A stretch of 21,298 bases of DNA from a virus, in the IMG/VR virus record IMGVR_UViG_3300042350_000641, positions 1 through 21,298 of that record; one strand, written 5' to 3'. The notes under the pieces were generated by a model that was not told the DNA's origin, did not search any database, and was given only the letters and a program-made list of their open reading frames with translations. Of this stretch, positions 5,819 through 13,239 are shown one piece after another (within the stretch, counting starts at the first letter, position 1; each line of letters opens with the position of its first letter). The position numbers and the translations under genes are program-made.

Positions 5819-7033
5819 ATGGCTTCATTTACCGCAGGAACTACATTTGTTGACGGGGTATCCAATGACGTAACAGCAGCTAAACTAGGCGCGCTAGTTA
5901 CCAACGCCACGCCTACCTCTGGCTTTATTCAAGATCGTACTGCTGAGACTGTGGTAGGCGTAAACGACACGCTTCTCATTGGCGATGCTTCAGATTCTAA
6001 TAATTTGAAGCGGATGACAGTTGCCAACCTTTTGAAAGCCCCCCTTGTCAGCACGTCAGGAACGGTTGACAATCTTACGACAGGGACGACAACCTCGACA
6101 GCGCAGATCGTCACAAGCGGAACGATTGCCACGTTGAATAGTACCTCTGCAACGATTACTACTGGAACGATAAACACTGGAACTTTTGGAACGACCACAT
6201 CTACTGCTGCAACGATTACTACTGGCACAATCCCAACCCTAGTCGCAACAACCCTTGTCACGACAGGCACAGGCACGGCAGCAGCCCCAGCAATCGTTCC
6301 TACTGGCGATACCAATACTGGCATCTTTTTCCCAGCCGCTGATACGATTGCGTTTAGTGAAGGCGGAACTGAAGGAATGCGGATTAATTCGAGTGGGAAT
6401 GTTGGGATTGGGACTACGAGTCCTGCGACAAAACTCGACGTTGTTGGTGGTAGGTCTACTTTTTCTGCGGCAAGTGAGCAATACGCAGTTGGTGCAAGGT
6501 ACGTCTCAACAGGAGGACCAGTATATTTTGGAGCAGCAAGCGCATCAGCAACTCCCGATGCAGTAATATCAGGAGCAGGTGGAGAAGCACTTATGACCCT
6601 CCAGAATGGAGGCAATGTCGGGATTGGGACTACGAGTCCGATTAGGAAACTATCAATAGATGGAGGTGGGCTTGCCTTCCAATCTGCTAGCGGTACCAAT
6701 AGGTCTATATCATGGATAGACTCAACATCAACCGCTGCTCCTGTTTATCTTGTTGGAGACTCGACGTCTACTGGTTGTTATTTTGCAGTTAATACAAGTG
6801 CATTTGGTACAAGCGGAACAGAACGCCTCCGCATTGATTCGAGTGGGAATTGCTCAATCGGAACCGCCACAGCCTTATCCACGCTTCACGTCCATGGAAA
6901 CGTGACGCTTTCCAATACAACTACCGCAACATCGGCTGGAACTGGCGGCCTCTCAAAGCCAGCAACCTATGCTGGATATCTGACCGTATCCATAAATGGA
7001 ACTAGTCGAAAGATTCCATACTACGCAACATGA
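5819..7033 (+). CDS. Tail/head fibre protein with GNVGIGTTSP repeats
   Basis: The 404-aa product is a fibre-type virion protein. Residues 1-75 (MASFTAGTTFVDGVSNDVTAAKL...) form a likely attachment region. About residues 80-150 are a Thr/Ser/Gly-rich repeat with a 20-residue period (ATITTGTI...). The second half carries three copies of a module with the pattern R-I-(N/D)-S-S-G-N-x-x-I-G-T (MRINSSGNVGIGTTSP, NGGNVGIGTTSP, LRIDSSGNCSIGTA), each followed by a strand such as KLDV, KLSI or LHV. The C-terminus YLTVSINGTSRKIPYYAT matches the end of the 64-aa protein at 3513-3707. This motif set is widespread in phage fibres and predicts a trimeric beta structure binding the host surface. Which virion part it joins is not clear. 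Confidence 0.78.
   Translation: MASFTAGTTFVDGVSNDVTAAKLGALVTNATPTSGFIQDRTAETVVGVNDTLLIGDASDSNNLKRMTVANLLKAPLVSTSGTVDNLTTGTTTSTAQIVTSGTIATLNSTSATITTGTINTGTFGTTTSTAATITTGTIPTLVATTLVTTGTGTAAAPAIVPTGDTNTGIFFPAADTIAFSEGGTEGMRINSSGNVGIGTTSPATKLDVVGGRSTFSAASEQYAVGARYVSTGGPVYFGAASASATPDAVISGAGGEALMTLQNGGNVGIGTTSPIRKLSIDGGGLAFQSASGTNRSISWIDSTSTAAPVYLVGDSTSTGCYFAVNTSAFGTSGTERLRIDSSGNCSIGTATALSTLHVHGNVTLSNTTTATSAGTGGLSKPATYAGYLTVSINGTSRKIPYYAT
6147..6225 (+). repeat. Direct repeat, 60-bp period, in fibre gene
   Basis: A 19-base word beginning ctgcaacgattactactgg occurs at 6147-6165 and again at 6207-6225, exactly 60 bases (20 codons) apart. It encodes the ATITTGTI unit of the Thr-rich shaft. Confidence 0.85.
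6387..6850 (+). repeat. Dispersed direct repeats coding the GNVGIGTTSP modules
   Basis: The 20-base word gggattgggactacgagtcc is identical at 6404-6423 and 6620-6639. A 14-base word attcgagtgggaat is identical at 6387-6400 and 6837-6850. Together they mark three copies of one fibre module. The near-identical DNA suggests recent duplication or recombination among copies. Confidence 0.85.
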
Positions 7034-7206
7034 AGACAATTATTTCAGACACGGAGCAGGAGATTGTTTATGAGTTTACATGGGAAAGCGATTCCTGTTT
7101 TTATAATTACATAAAGAATCCTTCATCCGACCCGCAGCCTAATTATGACGCAATCTCAACTTCTGATTACAACAAGTGGCTGGCTTGGCTTGGGGTTTCG
7201 GAATGA
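7030..7206 (+). CDS. Hypothetical protein, 58 aa
   Basis: A short frame whose ATG overlaps the stop of the fibre gene (ATGA) and whose TGA overlaps the next start (ATGA). The product reads MKTIISDTEQEIVYEFTWES... and ends DYNKWLAWLGVSE, with aromatic residues throughout (W18, F24, Y25, Y27, W50, W53). I do not recognise it. It may be a fibre chaperone, as small genes directly behind fibre genes often are, but no tail-fibre-assembly motif is evident. The paired ATGA junctions on both sides are the main evidence that it is translated. Confidence 0.6.
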   Translation: MKTIISDTEQEIVYEFTWESDSCFYNYIKNPSSDPQPNYDAISTSDYNKWLAWLGVSE

Positions 7207-7334
7207 ATATTGAATTAACAGTCAAGGATATAAACATAATTCTTGCCTCTCTTGGCAAGAACCCCTACGAAATTGTTTTTGAGACAATAAATAAAATTCA
7301 AGAACAAGCAAAAGCTCAGGACGCAGCTAAATGA
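7203..7334 (+). CDS. Hypothetical protein, 43 aa
   Basis: A short frame joined at both ends by ATGA overlaps to the 58-aa gene before it and the adaptor gene after it. The product MNIELTVKDINIILASLGKNPYEIVFETINKIQEQAKAQDAAK looks like a strand followed by two helices. The pattern of a short beta start, an NPY(E) turn and a terminal helix occurs in many tiny phage proteins of unknown role. It fills what would otherwise be a gap between the fibre and adaptor genes. Confidence 0.58.
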   Translation: MNIELTVKDINIILASLGKNPYEIVFETINKIQEQAKAQDAAK

Positions 7335-8029
7335 CCCTAACCGAGATCGCGCAGTACGCTGGCGAGAAGATCGGAAAGACCGATGCTGACACGCTTACCT
7401 TCTTGCAGAAAGCCGCAAGCTTGGCCTACCGCCGAGTGTGGGACTTTGCTCCTTGGCGTGAGACTGTAACCAACTCCACCTATTCAGTTGGAACAAGCCG
7501 AACAATCACGCTTGGTACAAATGTAGAGACACCTCTTTCGGTGGCCTACAACGATGCCGAGGTTGACCCGATTGACTTGGCAACGATTGTAAGCCAAGAC
7601 CCAGGCTTGCTGTCCGATGACCGCACTGGCGATCCAGATACATATCATTTTACTGGCCGTAACAGCAGTGGCGTTGCCCAACTTGACCTGTATCCAAGGC
7701 TTGCCACATCTGGAACAATCCCATTGCGAGTTATTGAAAAGTTAAAGTGCCTGACCAGAACAAACTACATCGTTGACTTTCCTCCTTCCAATGATGCCCT
7801 CGGTGACGAACTTCGCTTGCCCCACGTTCATCACTTGGTTCTTGCTCTGACTCACGCAGACGCACTGGAGCGTGAACGGCAGTACACCAAGGCGCAGGTA
7901 ATTACGCAGGGTGCAAACTCTGACCTTGCAGCTATGGCTAACTACGAGTTGAGCCAGGTTGGAGGCGTGAAACAGATTACCCCACAAAGCCTTGGCGAGC
8001 TAACCATAGAAGAAATGTTCTCAGCTTAA
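7331..8029 (+). CDS. Putative head-tail adaptor (connector) protein
   Basis: The 232-aa product opens with a helical region (MTLTEIAQYAGEKIGKTDADTLTFLQKAASLAYRRVWDFAPWRETV), then beta strands with a YHFTGRNSSGVAQLDLYPRLATSGTIPLRVIEKLK segment, then a helical C-terminus starting LRLPHVHHLVLALTHADALERERQYTKAQV. The order of helices, a strand pair reading out a physical-value pattern (lDlyPxP-like), then a histidine-containing helical bundle is typical of adaptor proteins that join the portal to the short tail in podoviruses such as SU10-type phages. It lies directly before the nozzle candidate, matching the usual adaptor-nozzle order. The fold is inferred from pattern, not from a search. Confidence 0.65.
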   Translation: MTLTEIAQYAGEKIGKTDADTLTFLQKAASLAYRRVWDFAPWRETVTNSTYSVGTSRTITLGTNVETPLSVAYNDAEVDPIDLATIVSQDPGLLSDDRTGDPDTYHFTGRNSSGVAQLDLYPRLATSGTIPLRVIEKLKCLTRTNYIVDFPPSNDALGDELRLPHVHHLVLALTHADALERERQYTKAQVITQGANSDLAAMANYELSQVGGVKQITPQSLGELTIEEMFSA

Positions 8030-8039
8030 AGTAGGCTTT

Positions 8040-9869
8040 ATGCCTTACTACATAGACACAACAGACGATGTACTGTCAATTGCTGGGTCTACCAGCTTTG
8101 AGGGTGGGCAAGCTTCTGGAATTTCCCCAAGCCTAATTGCAAATAATCAAGCCAGCGAAATTTCCAACATGACGATTAGCCCGTCTGGGATCCTCCAGAC
8201 TAGGCAAGGCATTGAGCAAGTATCTGCAAACGTATCAAGTGGATCGGGCATTCAAGGTATGCACTACTTTGACACGCCAAACATTGAGGAAATTGTTGTT
8301 GCTTGCAATGGATCAATTTTCAAATCAACAAGCGCAACAAGCTTTGCCACAACCTCTGGAACTGTAACAAGCGGGGCTGTACAGGTTGATTTTTCTCAGT
8401 TTAATAACAGGCTTTATTATACCGATGGAGCAAGCAATCTTCATTTCACGGATGGAACAACGGCATTTAGGCAAGGCACAAGTGTTCTTTCGATAACAGT
8501 ATCAACCCAGGGATTGGGATATACAACTGCTCCAGCCGTAACAATAGGCGCACCCAACATAGCCTACGGAACAACAGCTAGCGCGACTGCCACAGTTACC
8601 AGCGGTACAATATCTGCGGTAACAGTTACCTTTGCTGGATCGGGCTATACAACCGCGCCAACAGTTACCATTGCTGCTCCTCCCTCTGGTGGTGGGCATT
8701 TTACAGCAACAGCAACAGCCAGCGTTTCTGCTCTATCGCCTTCTGGCCTTCGCCTCATTCGCCAGTTTACCAATCGCTTATTTGCCGTAGGAACTGGAGC
8801 AAACCGCAACACGCTTTACGCATCCGACATCCTTGATGCTGAGATATGGAAATCGACAAACAGCATTGTTGTCGGTGGGAATGACGGCGAGGACATTATT
8901 GCCATCCAACCATTCTTTGACTTTGAATTGCTGGTGTTCAAGCCAAACAAGATTTACTTGGTTACTGTTGACCCAACCTCAACAACTGCTTCTGGCTGGA
9001 CTGTAAGACTGATTAACGACAAGATTGGTTGTCAGGCATCTAGGTCTGCAATCTTTACAAGCAAGGATGTGTTGTTCTTGTCTAATGACGGAATAAGGAG
9101 CGTTGTAAGGTCAGCAGCCGATGACTTTTACACGGTAGGCCCAACTCTTAGCGAGCCAGTTAAGAATGTGATAGCAAGAATCAATAGGAGCTATATTGGT
9201 TCTGCAAACGGAGCGTTTCATAACAACAGGTATTATCTGGCTCTTCCTCTGGACAACTCAACCACTTGCAATTATGTGCTTGTTTACAACACGCTGTTTG
9301 GTTCATTTGAGGGATTGTGGTCTATAGCCGCATCAGCAATGACCAAGACAAATTTTTCTGGCGGGTACTCAACAAACTGCGTAAAGCTTGCGATTGGCAG
9401 TCCGACAGGACAGGTTGGGCATCTTTACGATTATCTCGATCCAGATTTGCAGGGCGATGGAAATACCGAGTTCAAGGACTACGGAACTTCCTATGCGTCC
9501 TACGTTGTGACCAAGGCTTACGATTTTGACGACAGGATTTCAAAGAAGTATGGGTCGCACTATGAGATGGAGTTTTATTTTTCCACAGCCACCAATTGCA
9601 CCATAGGCATGAAGCGGGAGACAGACTCTCAATATGTAACAATTGGAACAGCCGTAGACACATCGACCCCAGGAGGATTAACCTTGCCATTCACGCTACC
9701 AGCCACGCTTTCGGCTCAGACCTACAACTTTAGGGCTGATAGTCTTAGGTCTTATCAGAAGTGGCGCAATATGAAGTTTAAGATGGAAGCTCCAGGTAAG
9801 AAGCTTTCCATTAAGCAAATTATGATTGCGGCCAATCCAGACACCATTGAGGTGCAAAAGAATATATGA
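8040..9869 (+). CDS. Putative tail nozzle/hub (stabilisation) protein
   Basis: The 609-aa protein opens MPYYIDTTDDVLSIAGSTSFEGGQASGISPSLIANNQASEISNMTISPSGILQTRQG, a pattern of tail nozzle or P22 gp10-like stabilisation proteins in which all ligand strands start from an 'observe the input variable' beta-propeller. Later blade-like segments (LIRQFTNRLFAVGTGANRNTLYASDILDAEIWK, ALPLDNSTTCNYVLVYNTLFGSFEGLWSI, GQVGHLYDYLDPDLQGDG) support a propeller closing the tail end. Between about residues 155 and 235 there is a Thr/Ala-rich insertion with two copies of GYTTAP(A/T)VTI. The C-terminal domain is a beta sandwich (YEMEFYFSTATNCTIGMKRETDS). The stop overlaps the following gene by ATGA. Tail function is likely; the exact family is inferred. 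Confidence 0.68.
   Translation: MPYYIDTTDDVLSIAGSTSFEGGQASGISPSLIANNQASEISNMTISPSGILQTRQGIEQVSANVSSGSGIQGMHYFDTPNIEEIVVACNGSIFKSTSATSFATTSGTVTSGAVQVDFSQFNNRLYYTDGASNLHFTDGTTAFRQGTSVLSITVSTQGLGYTTAPAVTIGAPNIAYGTTASATATVTSGTISAVTVTFAGSGYTTAPTVTIAAPPSGGGHFTATATASVSALSPSGLRLIRQFTNRLFAVGTGANRNTLYASDILDAEIWKSTNSIVVGGNDGEDIIAIQPFFDFELLVFKPNKIYLVTVDPTSTTASGWTVRLINDKIGCQASRSAIFTSKDVLFLSNDGIRSVVRSAADDFYTVGPTLSEPVKNVIARINRSYIGSANGAFHNNRYYLALPLDNSTTCNYVLVYNTLFGSFEGLWSIAASAMTKTNFSGGYSTNCVKLAIGSPTGQVGHLYDYLDPDLQGDGNTEFKDYGTSYASYVVTKAYDFDDRISKKYGSHYEMEFYFSTATNCTIGMKRETDSQYVTIGTAVDTSTPGGLTLPFTLPATLSAQTYNFRADSLRSYQKWRNMKFKMEAPGKKLSIKQIMIAANPDTIEVQKNI
8512..8679 (+). repeat. Duplicated GYTTAP module inside the nozzle gene
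   Basis: Two copies of a module ending G-x-GYTTAP-x-VTI-x-AP (around 8512-8559 and 8632-8679) lie about 120 bases apart within the tail protein. At protein level they read LGYTTAPAVTIGAP and SGYTTAPTVTIAAP. They look like an inserted, self-duplicated beta module. Confidence 0.75.
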
Positions 9870-10234
9870 CCGCTATTGAGTATATCGAGGAAAGTGGCGT
9901 TCCAGAGGCTATGTGGCCTAACCTAGCTGAGTGGTTTGGCTGGTTTGAGAAGCAGGGCATGGTCGGGATTGTTAGGGATGAGGAAGGCATAGCTGGGGTG
10001 GCTTTGGCTAGGTGTATAAAGGATGGGCAAAAGGCTGACCATTATGTGCATAGCGAAGATGGTGAGAATGTGTTTGTTGATTTGACTATCTCATCAAAAG
10101 GTGCTAAATCCTTACGATGCTTGCTGTTGCTCCTTTGGGAGCGTTTTGGTCCTCGCAAGCGGATCACATTCAATCGTTCTGGTAAACCAAAGGATTACGA
10201 CTATATGACATTTATGCGAAAGGCTTTACTCTAA
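9866..10234 (+). CDS. GNAT-like small virion-region protein, 122 aa
   Basis: The product reads MTAIEYIEESGVPEAMWPNLAEWFGWFEKQGMVGIVRDEEGIAGVALARCIKDGQ...DLTISSKGAKSLRCLLLLLWERFGPRKRITFNRSGKPKDYDYMTFMRKALL. The strand-helix order, with a central strand (vGIVRDEEGIAGVALAR), a VDLTISSKGAKSL helix region in the acetyl-CoA position and a final RItFnR strand plus Y-x-F(M)-RK end, resembles compact GNAT acetyltransferases. T7 gene 13, which precedes the internal core proteins, is similarly small and GNAT-like. The acetyl-CoA loop (Q/RxxGxG/A) is not clear, so enzymatic activity is doubtful. It is linked by ATGA and TAATG to its neighbours, just ahead of the internal protein genes. Confidence 0.55.
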   Translation: MTAIEYIEESGVPEAMWPNLAEWFGWFEKQGMVGIVRDEEGIAGVALARCIKDGQKADHYVHSEDGENVFVDLTISSKGAKSLRCLLLLLWERFGPRKRITFNRSGKPKDYDYMTFMRKALL

Positions 10235-10695
10235 TGGGTGGCGGTCCTTCTATTCCTGCACCTCCTCCGCCTCCCAACCCACTTGAGGCGGCTAGGGCTA
10301 ACGATCTTTTCTATCGTTCTTCGCTTGAGACATACATCCAGAAACAGCCAGATGTGGCGGCTCTAGAGCAACGCCTTAGAGAGAAGTATGCTCCTCGCCA
10401 GCGTGAGCTTGAACGCCAGATGTCGGCATTAGATTTGCAAAAATCAGCCCAAGCTGGACTGCAGGTTGAGCGCGAGCTTGGCCCACAGCGTTCGCTAGAG
10501 GCTATGCGCCGTCAATTTGAAATGGCTCCAGAAGCATACGCAACCCAGCGTGGCTTAGGCCAACAAGCAGCCCTACAATTTGCAAGACTTTATGGTCAAT
10601 CTCCGATGGGAGCAGTTCCGAAAGAAGTCCAACAAAGCCAAGGCGTAAACCAAGTCGATTATCTTGGCGGACTTCCAAGGACAGGAATATTTTAA
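10234..10695 (+). CDS. Putative internal virion protein, 153 aa
   Basis: The ATG overlaps the previous stop (TAATG). The protein begins with a Gly/Pro-rich stretch (MGGGPSIPAPPPPPNPLEAARANDLFYRS), a signature start of small podovirus internal or ejection proteins encoded ahead of the large core proteins. The rest is a charged coiled-coil-like helix (EQRLREKYAPRQRELERQMSALDLQKSAQAGLQVERELGPQR) and ends NQVDYLGGLPRTGIF. It has no enzymatic motif. The place before the 604-aa and 1221-aa proteins suggests a part in the internal core or DNA ejection tube. The assignment is by composition and order. Confidence 0.6.
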   Translation: MGGGPSIPAPPPPPNPLEAARANDLFYRSSLETYIQKQPDVAALEQRLREKYAPRQRELERQMSALDLQKSAQAGLQVERELGPQRSLEAMRRQFEMAPEAYATQRGLGQQAALQFARLYGQSPMGAVPKEVQQSQGVNQVDYLGGLPRTGIF

Positions 10696-10696
10696 T

Positions 10697-12511
10697 ATGG
10701 CAGCCAAAAAACCAGTAGTTGATCCGAATCAAACTCTAATTGACAAGTATACTGCGGCTGGATTAACAGACGTAAAGAATACTTATGTAAAGACGGTTGG
10801 GAATAAACAAGTATTTGATACGGCAGCGGCTGACAAGGCTGTTTTTGAAATTCCGAAAATAACAAAAGGAGAGGCCAAGCCAGACAGCTTCACCAAGGCG
10901 GTAACAAATTATTCAAATATTTTATCTCAGGCACAGCAGGTTGGTGTAGCCAATCTAAACGCGAAAGATCAGCAGGCATTAAAAGATGCGGCAAGACTTG
11001 TTCGTGATTTTGATTCAAAAAATTTAAGCCTTGATGCGAAACAAGTAATTGCAAATATTACTGAAGGAACTGATCTTATTGATCAAATCAATGAACAAAG
11101 AAAGAATGTAGAGATACAGCAATATAGGTCAAAAGGGCTAGACGTTGATGGCGTAACAAAGATTAGATTGTCTGGCAAGGAGCGTGAAGCTGCTAGGGGC
11201 AGGCTTGTTACAGAGCAAGACACGTTGCGTAGGCTGGAATCAACAGCCACAAATACAGCACCCAAGCTTGGCGAGTCTCTGACAAGGCTTGGTTTGGCCG
11301 ATATTGGCGTAAACATAGGGTCGGCTGTTGCTGGAACTAAAAAACTTTCAACAGGACTAGAGGCTCTTCGTGGCGAGAATTTCTTTGATGTAAATAAAAG
11401 CGGTCTTGCTGGAAGGCTAAACGTCCAGGTAACGGACGAGCAAATTCTTAACGACATCAATACACAGAGTAGGAATGAATACAAAAGTCTTTATGATATT
11501 GGAACTGCGGCAGTAACCGATCTCCAAAGCCAACTTGATCAAGCCAATAAAATATATGCCGATCTTCCTGCTGGTAGAAGTAAGGATGAGGCCGCGAAAT
11601 CAATTGATGCATTAAAAAGTGATCTTACTCAGGCTCAAAAAGACACGCTTGAAGCCAAGAATCTTTACGAAGGATATAAGCCAATCAGTGGCGAGAAGGC
11701 CACATCCGTTTTGTCGCAAGTCAGGGAATCTCTGCGCCTACCAGAAGAGCGTACTATTGCTCAAATTGAAAGCATTGATCCTACGATTGGCGCGACTGTT
11801 CGCGGTCTCGCCAAGCAGTATCAAGCGATGGCCGAGACTCCGCTTGAGGCAACGACCAGCCCAGAGACAGAAGCCTTTAGGCGTGATGTTGAACAACGGA
11901 TTGCTGGTCAAGTTGCGCTAGGCTCACAGCTTGGTGCGGAAGAGCAGAGGCAGTACCAGCAGGCTGCAAGGGCAGCACAGACTGCCAGAGGCAATATCTT
12001 TGGTGTAGCACCAGCCGTAGAGGAAGCAGTCACAACTGGATTGGCTGGTGAGCAAAGACTCCAGGCTCGCCTTGGTGCAGCCCAAGGATTCTTGGCTTCT
12101 GGTCAAAGTATGTCAGACGCAATTGCGCGTGACGTTGGCTTGCGTAACGCCCTTACTCAATCCCGCCTTGGCGCAGCTCAAGGCTTTATTGCAAGCGGTC
12201 CAACAATGTACAACTTGGCCTCACAGCGTCTTGGACAACAGCAGAATATTCTAAACAATTACTTGGCAGCCTCCGCTCCTCAAACTACTGGTGGCTTCCA
12301 AGCTACACCTTCAGCCGCCAATCCGTATGCCTACGTCAATCCTAACGCTGGATTCATTGGTGCGCAGAATGCGGCTGGGATTTACAATACGTTGGCGGAT
12401 TATTCAGCACAGACGTATGGCGCGCAGGTTGGTGGCATTGCAAGAGGATCTAGCGGTGCCGAACAATTCGGTCAGATTGCTACTGGTCTTAGCAACCTAA
12501 TCAAGATATAA
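10697..12511 (+). CDS. Putative internal virion (ejection) protein, 604 aa
   Basis: The frame is open from a TTG at 10664, but ATG 10697 has CAGGAA at 10682-10687 with 9-base spacing and begins just after the preceding stop, so it is preferred. The product is helix-rich and soluble (MAAKKPVVDPNQTLIDKYTAAGLTDV...). Long coiled-coil candidates include about residues 120-200 and 270-330 (TDLQSQLDQANKIYADLPAGRSKDEAAKSIDALKSDLTQAQ). The C-terminal third is rich in Ala, Gly and Gln and contains a repeated RLGAAQGF(L/I)ASG unit. This is typical of internal core proteins that are ejected with the DNA and span the periplasm. No transglycosylase motif was found. Confidence 0.62.
   Translation: MAAKKPVVDPNQTLIDKYTAAGLTDVKNTYVKTVGNKQVFDTAAADKAVFEIPKITKGEAKPDSFTKAVTNYSNILSQAQQVGVANLNAKDQQALKDAARLVRDFDSKNLSLDAKQVIANITEGTDLIDQINEQRKNVEIQQYRSKGLDVDGVTKIRLSGKEREAARGRLVTEQDTLRRLESTATNTAPKLGESLTRLGLADIGVNIGSAVAGTKKLSTGLEALRGENFFDVNKSGLAGRLNVQVTDEQILNDINTQSRNEYKSLYDIGTAAVTDLQSQLDQANKIYADLPAGRSKDEAAKSIDALKSDLTQAQKDTLEAKNLYEGYKPISGEKATSVLSQVRESLRLPEERTIAQIESIDPTIGATVRGLAKQYQAMAETPLEATTSPETEAFRRDVEQRIAGQVALGSQLGAEEQRQYQQAARAAQTARGNIFGVAPAVEEAVTTGLAGEQRLQARLGAAQGFLASGQSMSDAIARDVGLRNALTQSRLGAAQGFIASGPTMYNLASQRLGQQQNILNNYLAASAPQTTGGFQATPSAANPYAYVNPNAGFIGAQNAAGIYNTLADYSAQTYGAQVGGIARGSSGAEQFGQIATGLSNLIKI
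12067..12195 (+). repeat. Imperfect repeat coding RLGAAQGFxASG
   Basis: Around 12067-12102 and 12163-12195 the gene encodes RLGAAQGFLASG and RLGAAQGFIASG, about 96 bases (32 codons) apart. The DNA differs at several third positions, so it is a duplicated protein module rather than a recent perfect duplication. Confidence 0.7.
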
Positions 12512-12519
12512 GGAGATTT

Positions 12520-13236
12520 ATGGCAGTATTAGATATACCAGCAATGATGGACATGTTTCGGCAGGATGAACTTCAGAAGCAGGCAGTAGCTGAAGCACAG
12601 AGAAAGCAGGCAATGGAAGAGCGTGCAATGGCAATCAAGGAACAGCCAGACGTTGACTTCAGCTTTGAAAAGGGTGGGCTAAAGGTCAAGGGTAAGCTGA
12701 AGGATCTTCCTGCATTAAGCCAAGATCCAGCGTTTGCTCCTTATCTCGCTGGGATTGGTAGCACGATTACGAATGAGCAATCATTGGAGAACGAGGAGGT
12801 TCAGGCTCAAAGGGAATCAATCAATGACAGATTGCGTAAGCTTTCTGCCGAAAGACTTAAACAAGAACTTGAGATTGCAAAAGGCGACACACGCACTGGC
12901 GCAATGGAGCTTGGTCTTGGTCTTGTAGGGATGAAGAAAAGATCCGATGTAATGAAGGAACTTGAGGCCGAACGTGGGGTGCTTCAAGGAAGAATGGCAG
13001 AGCTTGGATTCAACAGGCAAACTGGTCAAATGGAAACCGAGACTCCAGAAGGCGCACCAACAGCTATAGCCCCAAGCGCGCCAGCTATTGCTGCACCAAC
13101 AATAGAACAGCAACCAGCCCAATCACAGACACCAAAGAATTTCAATAGTCTTCAAGAAGCAAGGGCAGCAGGCGTGAAGCCTGGAGAACTTATCTACATC
13201 AACGGAAAGCCAGGACGACTGCAAGCGAGGCAGTAA
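12520..13236 (+). CDS. Putative internal virion protein, 238 aa
   Basis: AAGGAG at 12510-12515 lies 4 bases before the ATG. The N-terminal ~100 residues are charged and helical (MDMFRQDELQKQAVAEAQRKQAMEERAMAIKEQ, later a short G-K-L pattern FSFEKGGLKVKGKLKDLPALS). The middle (residues ~100-165) is a coiled-coil candidate (QRESINDRLRKLSAERLKQELEIAKGD). Residues ~170-205 are a Pro/Ala-rich linker. The last ~30 residues (NFNSLQEARAAGVKPGELIYINGKPGRLQARQ) form a compact module of a type often found at the ends of phage internal proteins, where a short motif after a flexible linker may contact a partner protein. Function is inferred from order and composition. Confidence 0.6.
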   Translation: MAVLDIPAMMDMFRQDELQKQAVAEAQRKQAMEERAMAIKEQPDVDFSFEKGGLKVKGKLKDLPALSQDPAFAPYLAGIGSTITNEQSLENEEVQAQRESINDRLRKLSAERLKQELEIAKGDTRTGAMELGLGLVGMKKRSDVMKELEAERGVLQGRMAELGFNRQTGQMETETPEGAPTAIAPSAPAIAAPTIEQQPAQSQTPKNFNSLQEARAAGVKPGELIYINGKPGRLQARQ

Positions 13237-13239
13237 GCA

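Noticed and set aside
5929-6699. A 256-codon minus-strand frame antisense to the fibre gene
   Set aside because: It mirrors the Thr/Gly-rich repeat coding of the fibre (turning into Val/Pro/Ala-rich sequence), has no ribosome site, and no family pattern is seen.
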